Numbered from the stretch's first letter, positions 39,901 to 54,900 are shown. The stretch is DNA of 64,000 nucleotides from Siphonodentalium dalli (GCA_032622095.1 CP136062.1:140760351-140824350); one strand, 5' to 3'. Notes: generated by a model from the letters alone, not told the origin. Numbers and translations are program-made.

Positions 39901-42900
39901 CAGTTGCTTCATCACAGATTATGATTTGGGGATTCCCCATCGGGACATGTGACTAAGCAGAATTCCCAGCAGGGAAGATATATCATTGGCTCATTTTAAT
40001 CCAAAAGTAGTATTTGGGAACGTGGATTATAAAAACTTCATCACTCTTATTATTTTTTACGTGATTGTTGACGATGTGTTTGACCTAACTAATGTATGAT
40101 GAAATTGCAAAAAAGATCCTATATTCCATAGTAGCATAACATTGAGACTCTGCTTGGCTGTACTGTTGTTTTTAGCGATAGGCCTATCATTAATCCAGTC
40201 GCTGCCTCATTGTGGCGAAGCATGAAAACGCTTAGTGCAAAGTGTCAAACTTACTCAACGCGGGGATTTCGTACAGCTTAAAGGAACCTTTGTTTAATAA
40301 ATACAGGAGTTCGCGTCCTCCCACTATGTCTCATTGAAAGAACCATCAACACGCTGACAATGCATCCTTTCCAAGTTTTTATAATGCTCATTCCCAGGCT
40401 TCATATAAAATTAAAATCATTCCATGTGACATCATCAAGTACCAGTAGAAGTTTGCAGACACTACGCAATGAACTATGCAGCAACAATAGAAACATCAAA
40501 GAGATATTGCGTTTTCACGAAATGGAGGTCAATCATGCAAGTGTCCAGAATCATTACAGGTCTGGTCAAGGACACCCACTGTTTATGAATTTTCTGCTGT
40601 TGCAGTTTTATTCGAAGATACTATTAAATACATCCAAAATAATATAATATGTGAGACAGGGAATGAAATAAAGACACGCAGTGACGACTGATGTACGTTT
40701 ATTCCCTATTTATCAAGTTATCATGTTGGGAGTTGATTTGCGCCCTGGCAATCTGTCTTGTTCTTCTTTCTGTCACGAGTGACGTGCCCGGTGTGTTCTC
40801 TGATCGGTAGTTCTACTGCATTATTTAACATGCATTTACCTGTATAAATCTCTTTTTTGTTTTTTACGAATATTAATTTAAAGTATACTTTATTGAAAAA
40901 AGATTAAACACATAATCACAATCATTTTCAACCAATTTGTGTATAAAAATAATTCACTTGCTCCGACATTTAACACTGATGATAGATGTGTTGGCAAAAT
41001 GGGTGGTCTCTCATAACAGGTTTCAATGTATCGCATAAACAGTATGTTATTGTCCAGTTAATACGCTTTGTTGTGTATCAAAAGCCAGGTTATGTAACGT
41101 TTTTGACTTTTGTTTACATAACAAAGTGTACAAACTTAACAATAACTTACTATTTACGCGATATCTATGATTAAAATAAGAATAAAATAAGTCTATATTT
41201 TAATATTCTTTCTGTTTTTAGCAGTTTTAACAAATGTGACTATTTTAACAGCATACCAATTCACAGAACACTAATTTATTCAGTGCTAAATAAGAACCAA
41301 CTTTCTGTCAGTTAATAAGGAACTTACCATTTGCTCATATTTGGCCTGTGGAACACAGTGATGACAATCACAAGCGATAGACGACCCATCGCTGACGATC
41401 AGATCGAGTGCCTTCTGCTCCGTCCACGAGTTGAGTAGACTTTTAGGTTGTTCTGGTAAATTTAACATCTCTGTGTCCTCCTCATCATCAGAGTCCACAT
41501 CCGACTGGCTTTCCTCATCGTCGTCCTCATCGTCATCATCATCATCATCGTCGTCATCATCATCCAATTCTTCAGGAATACCATCAACATTCCTATAATA
41601 TCATAAAGATAGTTTTAATGTCAAAGATGTATTCATGGTTTCAGGCTAATTTATATAAAATTTATGTACACTTTTATTCAGACTTTATTGTATAAAATGA
41701 CATGTTTGGGATGAAAACACAGCTGAAAGATGATATCTCATTTGATAATGAATTTTCTACCCATTTAATTTTCATATCGTTTCAATGTTTTAGAGGGACA
41801 GCAATATATTAGTGGAGTTATTTTTCATTCTAATGCAGTTGTTGCCAATATACCCTCTGAAACATCAAAGATTTGCGGGGGTTAATTATTGATAAACTGT
41901 CGCAAAGTGTAACTAGTCTGGTTAACTGCTTCAATGTCAGATATTCCTATGTGCCAATATTGACGGCAGTTCCTAGTATCGTCCATGGCCCATCCAGCTC
42001 CGGTCACTGTTCCATTCATCTCCATGATGCCACGCTTACGCAGTACATGCCAACGAAGTTACGGAGTAGATGCATAGAGCTGGTGTCCGGTCTATTGAGT
42101 TCCGTTACTAGCTGGTTGCTATATAAACAAATCAGCGGCATCGCTTTTGTCGAAATTTGACAGTCAGTACATTTGCCCTGTATACATGTACTTTCAGAAA
42201 TCACAAAACACCACACCACACCATTATATCCAATAAATATCATTGTCTCTATATCATTTGACCAAATTTCTTGTCTTGACATGAAACCGTGATAGCCCCC
42301 GGATAAGGCGTGAAATTCACATCTTATAATGAGTAAACATTTTTCCATTGTTTCAATTCAACTTCAAGTTCGCGGTAAAATCAAAACCGCAATAAGTGAT
42401 AAACATCTGAAAAAGACATCAGGTACCAGCTGCAGGTACATGCAAAAAAACTAATTGTTGTGCGTGCAAATTTATTACTATTTGAGGTGGCAATTTTAAC
42501 GATAAGAGTGATGCTAATAGAGGGACTATATTTTATCCAGTGCATTATAAAATTTAAAATAAAAAGTCATGAATTGGCTGCGCTTTCACCCATTAACTAA
42601 ATTTGCCACAGTATATTCGCCCTGTACCTTTCCGAAATCACAAAACACCACACCATTATCCCCATCCCCTAACTAACAAAATGTGTACTGTATACACCCC
42701 TCACTAAGCCCAGGGCGGGAGGGGGCGGCCATGATTTTTTTGGCACAAAAACTTGGGACTGGGCTTACCTTCAAGGGCCCCTCACATGCAAAAGCTCAGT
42801 TTGCTTTCATAGTGCTAATCTTATGTTGTGTTTCTAATTTGTTTTGTATTTTATTATGTTAGATAAATAGTCAAAATAGGACACAAAGATTATCTTATAT

Positions 42901-45900
42901 ATTGTAATATAGCATTTTGTGAAACACAATGGGGCAGGTAGCATTAATGAGTTTGCAATGGAAATTAGCTGAAGTAATGCTATATTTGTGCATGATTTTT
43001 GTCATCTTCATTCAGAGTTAACCTCAATATATACTCGCCATCTAAGTTCTAAAATGGGGGCATCTACGAGGACCACCCTAAGATATTTTTGGGAGCAAAA
43101 ATATAGACTGGGCTTATCCTCGGTGATGGGCTTACTGGTGGTTGTATACAGTATGTTGTTAATGGAGGTCTGGAACTCTAGAGAACATCTTTAATATTTA
43201 TCTAGAAACTATTATAGCTAAATCTGGCTGCTTTACAAAATATCTTTAAAAAGAATGGACGAATATGAATGTTTATTTTATGATATTAAAGAGTTATATA
43301 ATTTATGAATGTTTAAAGGCTGAAGTGATATCATGTGTATGTTATAGACTTGGAATATCAAACAAATAGTCATAGATTGTGCTATCCATGTGACTGGAGC
43401 AATTAACCATGCGTGGTACAACCACAAAAACCCAGAGCTATATATATCAATAGTTCTATACAAATACATGATAATAGCATAGTGATTTGAGTATGTACTA
43501 TCACAATGACATTTGCTTTGTCATAAAAATCCTACTCAAAACAATTTCAGGAAACATGTATCTCAAATACACAATGTTAATATTTTATTTTGTCAGAATT
43601 TTAACTGAACAAATTTCAATTTAGGATCTATCATATCCCATTTTTTTTAGAACAAATACCTTGATTTTTTTTCTGTTTAATTGCACATGAATACAAAATA
43701 AAATGTGAAGATGTTGCACCATGGGGAAGTTAAAACAGAGAATACAAAATCAAACCTTAAAAGTTCCTGATAGCTATGAGAAATTTGGTTGTGGTAAAAA
43801 CAGCGCAGATAATCATAAAATAGATAATCTTCCTTCAACTAAAACTATTTCATTAAAAGAACCATAACTAAGCAAATCTTATTTATCTCAAAATAATTAT
43901 CAAAACTTACTCGAAGCTGTCGACTCCATCCAGCAGTGTTAGCCTCTCGGGATCGACCATAATCGGGCTGGAAGACCCACTGCTTGAGGAAGTACTGGAC
44001 ATGGAGGGCGGACTGACATCGATTATGTACCGGTTCGTATCATGTTGAGGAAATGATATATTGGTATGATGAGATGGCGAGTTCTCCAGAGCATCTTGGT
44101 TGATTATTCCACACGTGATCATGTGCGTTATTGTACATTCATCACAGGAACACCTGCAACACAAAGATCGTATGAGGTTATAACATCTTGTTGCGATAGT
44201 AAGGGATGTCTTCCACTTTTTAGCTAGGAAGAAGTCTATAAAAAATAAGACACTTTCTCTGAATTTGAGGCCTCTTGACTGATCCTTGAAGCAATCAATA
44301 ATTTTCCAGAAATTTGGTAGGTTCGTTTCAAATTGCCAAGCCTTTATATTCCCCCAAATTCAAGTTGGTAATAGCTGTGTCCAAAATATGGAAATGCGGC
44401 AAAAATAAACATAAGGCCAAAAAAAAAAGTTTTTTGATTCTTGGGCAATTTTTTTTGAGAATCGATGAGGGAGCGAGGGTTTTATTTTTATTTTTTATCT
44501 TCGTTATGGGGATAATGCCCATAGTTTAAAGCATGGGTTATACTTTCCCAGGTTAAGAAAATGTAAGGAGAACATTGTTTTGATATAATTTTATAAACTA
44601 ATGTATTCCACTATAAAGCATGACCATAATAAGATCGTTCTCAACGTTGTAGATGGACCAGTCTACTAACGTTTTATCACCCGATGTCACATTTAATGGG
44701 AAGATAATATTTGCGTTTCTAATATTGTTTCGTAACAAGCATGTTTAATAACAACAAACAGAGCTAAATATCCGGTTCAATTACTCAAATAAAAATACGG
44801 AAATTGAATACAAACGAAACTAGAGGTGTGACTGTCCCAATGGGACTACGATACCCCCCTGTTTTTAAAATACTAAGATGTTTCACATGTCAGTAAACAT
44901 TTAGTTAAAATAATAAAATAACAGTTCCCATTGCAGGTGTACAACCATAACCCTAATCTTAAACATATTGACCGAAAAATGTAGGAATAAAAGCTTGGAC
45001 AAAATTATGTATGTTGCGAAAAAAATTCTAAGTTGTAAAAGGGGAATAACTCCACCAAAAAATGTCGGACAGACGTCATAATCGCAGGTGCACAGGTTCC
45101 CATGGTACTAAATATCAGTGCCAAGATTAAAAAACATTGACCGAAAAATGTAGGAATAAAAGCTCGGACAAAATTATGAATGTTGCAAAAAAAGTTTCTA
45201 AATAAAAAAAGAGGGATAACTCCACCAAAAAATGTCGGACAGACGTCATAATCGCAAGTGCACAAGTTCCCATGGGACTAAATATCTGTGCCACGTTTTT
45301 AAAAAATTGACTGAAAAATGTAGGAATAAAAGCTCGGACAAAAGTATACATGTTGTGAAAATTTTCTAAGTCGAAAAAGGGGAGATAACTCCACTAAAAA
45401 ATGTCCAGCAGACGTCATAATCGCAGGTGCACAGGTTCCCATGGTGATTGATGTCTGTGCCAAGTTTCACGGAAATTGATCAAAAAACGACTGAGAAAAA
45501 CTCCGGACAAATTTGTGTCCACGGACGGACGACGCCGACGCCGGACGACGCCGACGGACGGACAAGCTGACTCCAGTATACCCCCCCTAACTTCGTTGCG
45601 GTGGGTATAAAGATATATATAGTTATCTTGGACTACATAGAAAGTCTAGAATGACTTATTCTGCCGTATCTGAATAAGTATTATGTACCTCAATACATGC
45701 CAGCCATAACAACTTCAAATATTAAACCATCGACGTATATTGTGTAGATCAATGATTAAACCAGCATACACATCGCCAAACGCACCATATTTCATTCCGG
45801 TTTACGTACCCGAAATTGTAAATCTCAGAATTGTTTCCCGTTTAGCGTTTAACTTTTTGAATTGATAAAATACCGAAATATTTGAACACATTTGACTCAA

Positions 45901-48900
45901 TAAACTTGGGGTTTGGGCACCTTGTGGTGACAATATACCTGGTAGTTATCGTTGCCTAGTGTCTGTTTTTGAATACCAACACATACACCATTGTATGTCT
46001 ATCATATTCGGTGTTTGAAACATAACTAATTTCTGTTTTCTAGTTTCCTATTTTCGTGTTATCATTTGACAGCATGGTAAATCGTAATAAAATGGTTCAA
46101 CGCGGGCCTTTTTCCAGACGCGGCTATGCCCGAGAATCAAAACCCTTTTTTTTTTTGGCCTAATATGCTGTTTTTGTTATTCCAGAGCTATGTTTATATA
46201 TTAATGAAAAACAATGAAATTATACCACCATTATATCAATGAAATATTATCTCGGAATCAAATATTCCCAGAAATTGAATGCAAAAAATTCAATTTTTTA
46301 GGTCCAAAATTCAAAATTTTCTCTTCCAGGCCAAACCATGGTTCGATATGCTGATGTGCTCAAATCTAAAGGCCTGCAAAATGCATTTGAAAAAGATCAA
46401 ATCAATTCATCAGGAAACCAAAATGTTTATGACAAATGTGAACAAAAGGGCCTCAACTCCCCCTCATTCTCTGTAATTATGTTCAATCATATGAATGCAC
46501 ATAGATTGAAATTCGATGAGAACAATCTCCACAGTGAAAATAACAAATGTTGTCAGGACAAATACATGTTATCATTTATTTATTTTTATTATTTTGTAAA
46601 GTTGTAGACAATATAGACAGCAATTACAATTCAACAGTAAAATGAAATTTTCTAGCCCTCACACTGCTCTTTTAGTACCAGAATGATACTAGTACCTGCA
46701 AAAAACCCTGGCTTTTGCAAATCATCTCCAAGGTCTAAAATGTCAGTTGTAACACAGGGTTCCCACTCCTATTTTAAAATCATTTTCCATATTTTTCCAT
46801 ACTTTTTTCCAGACCCGTACAAAGAAATTTCCATACCTTAACCGGATTTGAAATGAGCAAATTTTTTTTTTTTAGGTTTAAACGCTCTGACATTGAATTT
46901 ACATCATTTGGGGAGAAAATTAAATAGCTCTCTAGGGACATATATTATACTGTAGAAGTAGAATTTTTAGAGAAAAATAATTATCTGAATGAATATTACT
47001 CAGCCACTGATGCACGAGTAATTAAATTTCTCCTGAAAAAATCATCTAATTTTATGATTGTAAATTGTAAATTGTATCAATGAGATTCTATAAACCTTTT
47101 CCCTAGGTCTTGTTGATAACACAAGTATACCAATTAGAGTTATTAGACTAAACAATTTCATGCACTCTCATAAGTTCAATGACAATGGACTGAATCAATG
47201 GTTAAAATTTTGAGTCTATTTTCTTGGATAAAATATGACAGAAAATCAATATTTTCGCCCTTCTCTTCCAACCAAACCCATCTAAATCTAATCTTAGCGT
47301 CTGTTCAAGTGTTGTTACATCAAAAGACCTATCAATTGTCTTAAACAACATTTAAAACTCCAAAGAAAATAGTTTGTAAAGCACTTGGAGAAGTTCCAAA
47401 ACAGGAAGAGGAACTTAGGAAGGGGTTTGTTAAAATCAGGAATAGTGCTAAAAGTCAGAAAAATTCCTTTTTTGATCTATGTCTGCACGACAAATTAACG
47501 ATCACGCAATCCAGATCACTTTGTCAATAATAAAATGTTTTGGCCAAGGATATGGGAGCCTATTGGGCTAGTGTGAAATATTTCCATACTTATTCCATAC
47601 CCAGAGCCCAAACCACCAATATTCCATACTTTTTCCAGACCTGGAAAAACTGTTTTCAATTTCCATACTTTTTCCAGACATTCAAAACTCTTTAAGAACC
47701 CTGTAGCATTATTAATTTCATAGCAACATACCTTTGAGTCTGGTTGCATCGCCTGCAATGGCATTGCTCTGTTGAGTTTTTATTGGATAACATCTGCCTC
47801 ATAGTCTCGGTAAAATGTGTCTCCAGACTGCAAGAAAAGTTTCATTTATAGTGCCCATCAAAGTATGCCATCAAGTGAGACCTCAAGATTGAGTCAAAAC
47901 TGAAGCAATTTGGACAAATATGTTTTGTCCCATGAAGAAAAATAGTAAGTATAAAAATTCTACCCCAGTAAATAAAAGTGATATGAATGAAAATTAACAA
48001 AAATAAGTTGGTATCCGGGCTGGGTTCTCATAACTTTTAGATATTATATCTGTGAAAAGATAGTGTCTGACAGGTAGATTAACACACTTAATTCACAATC
48101 AGGAAATTAATCAAATTACATCTGAAGAACACTGCCTATGCGAAACTATTCACATTTTATTTTGCATCTAAAAAGACATTTCAAGTCCAAATTAAAACAA
48201 CAGTTTATATTAAAACTATTTGAATACAACAGTCTCAATGAAGAATAGACCATTTCAAAGTGTATATGTGACCCGCCATATCAAATCCAGTCAGAAGTCG
48301 GGATTTTTTTTACCCTGTGCCAATGCATTCTCTTATATATGCGAGTCGACCATAGGTCGCCTCGCATATATAAGAGAATGCATTGGCCTAACAATTATTT
48401 ATTATTTGTTTTAAATAAATGTTTCTGACAATTTTTAGGACATAAAATAAAAAACATCCATTACCCTGCAGGGAGCCCCACACATATATAAAAGCATATA
48501 GAAGAGTGTCGTCTGCTCATGTTTGTCTGGGGCTCTGTATGGGTGAAATTATAAAATTGTTAAAGAATACAAGAAAAAATTATTAAAATTGTAAAAAATT
48601 GTTAGGCCAATGCATTCTCTTATATGCGAGGCGACCTATGGTCGACTCGCATATATAAGAGAATGCATTGGCACAGGGTAAAAAAAATCCCGACTTACGA
48701 CTGGATTTGATATGGCGGGTCACATATTCAGACCTTAGTGGGAGAAACATTCAGGAATCAAAGGGTTAAATGAAAGCTCACCTGTGAGATATAGAGGTAT
48801 GAGATTTATTTAGAACTTTTTGTTCTAATATTTTTCTCTGAGCTCTGAAAAACTCCCAGTCTTCCTTCAACATTTTCTGTTTGACTTTGAGGGCAGCCTA

Positions 48901-51900
48901 AAAGAAGTGAAACAAATATGATATATATTATCTAAAACCAATTATGTTGTCAAGAGAAGTTTGAACCATAATCTGCACATTTCAATTACATGAAAACATT
49001 TTTCAGATTTTAAGTTACTACTAAAATAGTAAGGCAATGCTGATAAATCCAAAGAAAGCTAATTTTTATGAAGAAAAATTTAAAGATGCACTGTCCACTT
49101 TAATGCCATAAGACTACCATTTGTAAGTGTTCTATACCAGAAAATAATTAGATCCGACACATGAGCCAATTAATAAGTTTTGATGGCCAGATATTGACTT
49201 TCCAAAGACTCGGCAAAGAGGAGTTGTTAACACATTTTGAATTATTGTCAGCCTGGCAAAAATTTCAATGATCGCCTGTTAAACAGTTATATAAAGAGCA
49301 TACATGCTTCTTTCAACCAAAAAGCAGTAGACAAAAAGAGCATTTGCAATTATAAGCTTTTGCTACATATTTTGATGGATTACTTATGGATGATAATATT
49401 GATTTTTGGGATGCCCATGCCATACGAATATTGCTGATTTCAAGTATTTTTCATTTCACTTTAACATTTTAAACTGAAAATTGGCTTAGGAAATTTTGTC
49501 AAATTTGGTGTCGGAAAGGGCATCTTTAACCCTTATTCCAACGTATCGTCTTTTGACGTCTTTTGTTGTAGCGTCCGTATCGTCTTTTGTTGTAGCGTCC
49601 GTATCGTCTTTTGACGTCTTTAATTTTGGCGTTTTCAACACTCGGATTTGAGACTCGAATAAAGAGTAATAATGACGATTTACATTGATTGTGTTTTGTT
49701 CTGCTGGTGGTTAAGATCATGAAGGGCACATATTAAATCCTTTCTTCCTTTGCTAGGCTTTAGATTTGCAAAATGTTTACTTAGAATACTGCTATGGCCG
49801 ACAAAATGAAAACAAACGAAATAGAAACACGTGGTTTCGACGAAAACGAAAGTTGTTGTCAGAGACGCTTCCTTGTTGATTGCGTTATGCGTGGCCGCGA
49901 GGGTAATCTATGTAAAATATGACAACTTGAAATTGATATTTATATTGGATTATGTATTATTTCTTAAGTGGTGATTTTATATTTCCAAATAGTGCAATAT
50001 GAACATTTTCGCCAGCCGTAATTAAATCGGCCACAGCTAAGCAAAATATCAGCGTGACAGTTGCGGAACTGGCCATTGGGATGTTTTTCCTGTCGAGTTC
50101 CATTATGATTGTCACTTCACCGTGAAAAAAGATTTTTATAATAATATTTTTTTTAATGGACTAACATCATAATGCAGGCACGTATTTCCACCTTGCCTTC
50201 CTAAATATTAAAAAATGTTGACATTGAGTATGTTCTCAGTCTCGTATTGGCTGACAAAATGAAAACAAACGAAACAGAAACACGTGGTTCACTGGTAGCG
50301 AATTTTCGACGAAGACGAAATTTGATCAATATTTAATGTAGGTGAACTTCTCCACAAACCAAATGTTGGGAAACATATTCATTTAGTGTCACAATTGTTG
50401 TTTAATTTGAGAACTCGAACATTGCAATTCCAAATTGATGACTCAAAGTGGATCTTTCTGCTTTTATTGCACAAATTTACTCTGCGAAATCAGGTTATGT
50501 CGGAGCATCGGAATATTATTTCCGGTTGTAATGTAACTACGGACGCGGCCGTTGTTGCGCTATTGGCGGGATTCTGAACACATAATTAAAACTTTTTAAA
50601 ATATATTATCTACAAATTTAGTATAATAAATTGATGAGATATTACTTTTATATGTCCATCTGTTCAAGATTTCAAATATACCGCGCAAAAGACCATCGAC
50701 CCTGATCGATCGAGAAAGAAATCAATAAAAAAAAGTCAATATCTCCTGGTTTGACATCAAGTCAGCCCAATGCGGGTGCTTCTAAATAAAGGCGAGTTTA
50801 CAGTTGACATGCAGATATCTCATATTCATCTTGGGGAAACTTCTTTGCGTGTATGCATATATAATTACCGAGTATAAAGTAATAAGGTACTTATATCAAC
50901 GCAATGTCGATAAAACAAAGAATATCCCAAGCGACACATTCGAGCACCTGCTGGCGACGTCTCAAGTTAGCCCACTGCCATTTCGAACAATTCGCGCTCG
51001 TTTTCTGTCATCTAATTAGCATCAATGGGGAAACTCCACCCCTAAACTTGAGCCAATGAAATCAGTTCAAACTTCTAATCATTGATGTCATTGGTTGTCA
51101 ATGAAAACATTCTTAGAATCAACAAAAAGTGACCTTTGAACATGTGGTTTTTGCACGAAAATTTACAAACTTTCACAAAGCAACGTGACGTAATTGCTAA
51201 TAATTTGCGCTTTTATCGGAAGGTTTTTTACGACTTTTGTCAAATCATGGTTTATATGATCAATGCACATCAAATATAAAGACATTTGGTTTAATTATTT
51301 TATTTATAATACGCTTTTTTGTTTTCAAAAATCATGAATTATTTTTTTTTCAATCAGGACACGAATCCGCGGGTAAACAAACTTGAAGGACATACTCGCA
51401 TAGGCATACCGTAAATTTGCATAAAATGTCATTTTTGACTCACATGTGTGATAAAATGAAGATAGACGGTTGTTTATATGCACAATATTTAGTTCGTCTA
51501 TTGGTTTATGTTTCCATTATCTTATTCACAGATGACACTTAAGTGAAAGCATGTTTGTTGTTGCATATCGGATGATACACATGGCACATATACCTGTGGC
51601 CAGTATGGGGAAACACCCAATGATATTATAATGTCAAATTCCTGTTGGCTAACGTAATTACCTTCATACCTGGTGACGTTGGCTATATGACGTGGTTTAA
51701 CTACATGTGCTGTTGGGAAAAGGGTTAATGCAGTGGAACAGATCCTTCCTATAATCAAAACTCTCCTTGGAATATTTGATAGCCACTTGATGGATGCAAA
51801 CACAGAAGGTGCTTGTGGAATATGACCTCATACCATTTCTGAGAACCTTTATAAATCTTAATATAGACTTAACCCTTCCATGACAGGAGCTTCTTGAAAT

Positions 51901-54900
51901 TTTTCGAAAACCCTGTGCCAATGCATTCTCTTATATATGCGAGTCTCCCATAGGGAGCCTCGCATATTTAAGAGAATGCATTGGCCTACCAATATTTACC
52001 TTGACCTTGTAAACCAGTGCATTCTCTTATATATGCGAGGTTCCCTTTGGGAGAATTGCATATATAAGAGAATGCACTGGCACAGGATCTTTAATGCTGC
52101 ATCAGCACAGCTCCGGTCATGAAAGTGTTAATAGAGACTTAATGGAGTACATATCGGAAGACTGCAATAAGGATTACAATATAAAATGCAAATATTTTTT
52201 GAGCCACTAAAATTTGACAGCATATGAAACAATTACCTGATCCTCATTATAGATCTCTATAGACTGCTGACAGTCCCGCCATACCACAGATATCACTGAC
52301 ATTTCATCGTCAAATTTGAGGTGTCGGTGTAATAAATTAGGGTAAGTATCTTCATTATATGCTTCTTTGGAGGCTGCCCCTTGCCTGAAAAACATTGTAA
52401 TGAGGAGTCTTAATTTTCAATACAAAGTTGGAAAAAATTAAAAAGAAAAAGACCATTAAATACAGTATCACAGCAAGTGCAATCAGATGTAAAATAAATC
52501 AAGCAAAATGGGAATCTAGCCAAACCGAAAGAATCTACAGAACGGACATTCTTTCAAGCATATTTGGGCACACATAACCAGATGAGAAAATGTCAACAAA
52601 TGATTCATTTAAATCCAGTGATGGCAAAGTGGCCGACAATAACAATATTTATACAAAGGGTGAAATATTCAAAAGCTTGGGAGTTTGTTCAAGAGGTTAT
52701 CTCACAAGAAGTATAAATTTGATATTAACAAATGCTTTAGACATTTTTATTTATACCAAATCAAAGTTTAATTTTTGAAGTTTAATTAACCCTTTCATGA
52801 CGGGAGCTGTGCTGGTGCAACATTAAACATCCTGTGCCAGTGCATTCTCTTATATATGCATCATAATGCGAGTCTCCCACAGGCAGCCTCGCATATATAA
52901 GAGAATACACTGGCTTACAAGGTCAAGGTAAATATTGTTAGGCCAATGCATTCTCCTATATATGCGAGGTTCCCTATGGGAGAATATAAGAGAATGCATT
53001 GGCACGGAGTTTTCACAAAATTTCAGGAAGCTCCAGTCATGGAAGGGTTAACATATTAATAATGTGTGATTATTCTTGTTATAGAGATTGGTTGGAAATC
53101 AACTAGTGCATGAATACACTGCAATGTGTCAATCCATCCACAACAGAAAAGTCATATATTTCAAAAGTGATGTTAATCGTTCAATTGATGCATGCAATGA
53201 GTTAACATTAAGGTCAAGATTCTCTCAAGTAGATGAATACAGTTTTCTTGGCAAAATTAAATGGGAAGCGATATTGGTTAGAAGTAACAAGATGTGAGCT
53301 GTCCCAATGGGATTAAGGATAGCCCCCATGGCAGCCAGTGACGGAAATGTTTTACACAGAGTTATGCTCTGGAAAGGTTAGTTGGATGCACACGTAGATG
53401 GACAGACTGGCATACTTATTTGAGTTTTTTAAGTCGAAAAAAAGGGGGAAAAAATTAGGACAGTCCTCATAATAACAGGTTCCCATGGTACTAAATATCT
53501 GTGCAAAGTTTTAAAAAAATTTATTGAAAAATGGAGGAATACAAGCTCAGACAAAAATTAACCATCTTGAGAAAATTTTCAGTCGAAAAAGGGGGATAAC
53601 TCAACAAAAAAGTCGGACTGACCTCATAATCGCAGGTGGACAGGTTCCCATGGTACTAAATATATGTGACAAGTATCAAAACTACTGACTGAATAATGTA
53701 GGAATAAAGCTCATACAAAATTGTGTCTATACCCCCACAGACTAATGGACAAGCTGATTCCTATATACTCCCCCATAACTCTTTACACGGGGTATAAATA
53801 TACCAGACATGTATTCAGACTGTGTTCTGAGAGTAGGATGTTCTATCATGATATAAACTTGATACATACCGAAGCTGCATTATGATCACACTGAGGCTGC
53901 TGTGTATTGTTGGATCTGTGTAAGCTATTGAGTGGAATAAATGCTTGTTGTGCAACTCCCAAGTCACATTGAATTTCTTCAGATGCTCCTTCTCCTGTAA
54001 TGTCATAGAAACTGAGTTATATATTGAGAAGAGAATCAAGAGAACACACATTTCGTGATACAGTCAAAGAAGAAACAAAAATGGTAACTTTTGGCCCCTG
54101 AAATATTTCTCTGCTGCGGCAGCTGGCTGAGATGTTTATATAATGATACAAGAACCCAACCAAAATTTATTGTGATTTATGAAATTTTATAAATAATTTA
54201 TATTTTTATATGTAAAATAGTAGGATCTATCTGTCTGTTCGGCTTTCCCCCCGCCCTCAAACCCCCACCCACCCCACATAAGTAGCCCCAAAAGGATCTC
54301 AAATATGTCCCAATTCTTTATGCAACTTCTAAGGAAATATTAATTTGTTTATCCAATTTAACTATTTTGGTACTTGTATGATAGTTTACTATTCCAGCCT
54401 TAATTCCTTGCTACCTACCAGTTCATTCACCATCCCAGCCATCGTTCGTGCAACCTTGCACAGATGACTGTATTCTGTGAGTAACATGGAGATGAACTGC
54501 TTGGCATCTGGTGGCGTTTTGAAACCAGAATTGAGCTGTTTTAATAATTTAACTTTCTTTTCTATCACAAATTCTTTGACTTGAGACTCGAGTCTCAGAA
54601 ACAACTGATGAGGATCTCGGCTACATAATCTGAAAGATAAGACAAACATTTATTACGGAAAATTCAAACACAAGAAAAAGAGAACAGATGAATCAAACTG
54701 TTCATTTAGTTTAACCCTTTCATGACGGGAGCTGCGCTGGTGCAGCATTAATTATCCTGTGCAGTGCATTCTCTCATATATAAGAGAATGCACTGTGCAT
54801 TCTCTCATATATAAGAGAATGCACTGGCTTACAAGGTAAAGGTAAATATTGTGAGGCCAATGCATTCTCTTATATATGTGAGGCTCAATATGGGAGACTC

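Larger units (their letters stand above)
38689..41327 (-). other. FAM193 intron between exons k and l
   Basis: Holds a TTAA-ended MITE, a dispersed repeat at 39590 and a short MITE at 41030. 39720-41020 otherwise shows nothing supportable. Confidence 0.7.
48898..52236 (-). other. FAM193 intron between exons g and h
   Basis: Holds the repeats at 49529 and 49797 and the MITE at 51869. 50340-51860 shows nothing else. Confidence 0.7.

Noticed and set aside
46279-46607. Possible plus-strand exon after CTCTTCCAG
   Set aside because: The frame contains a worn AGGGCCTCAACTCC repeat phrase, no donor or stop context consistent with a gene.
46747-47711. Perfect 8 bp target duplication for the hAT-like element
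   Set aside because: TTGTAACA and TAGCATTA agree at only about half the positions.
49501-49740. TTAACCCTT start as a complete piggyBac-like element
   Set aside because: No matching AAGGGTTAA right end found; only the repeat was annotated.
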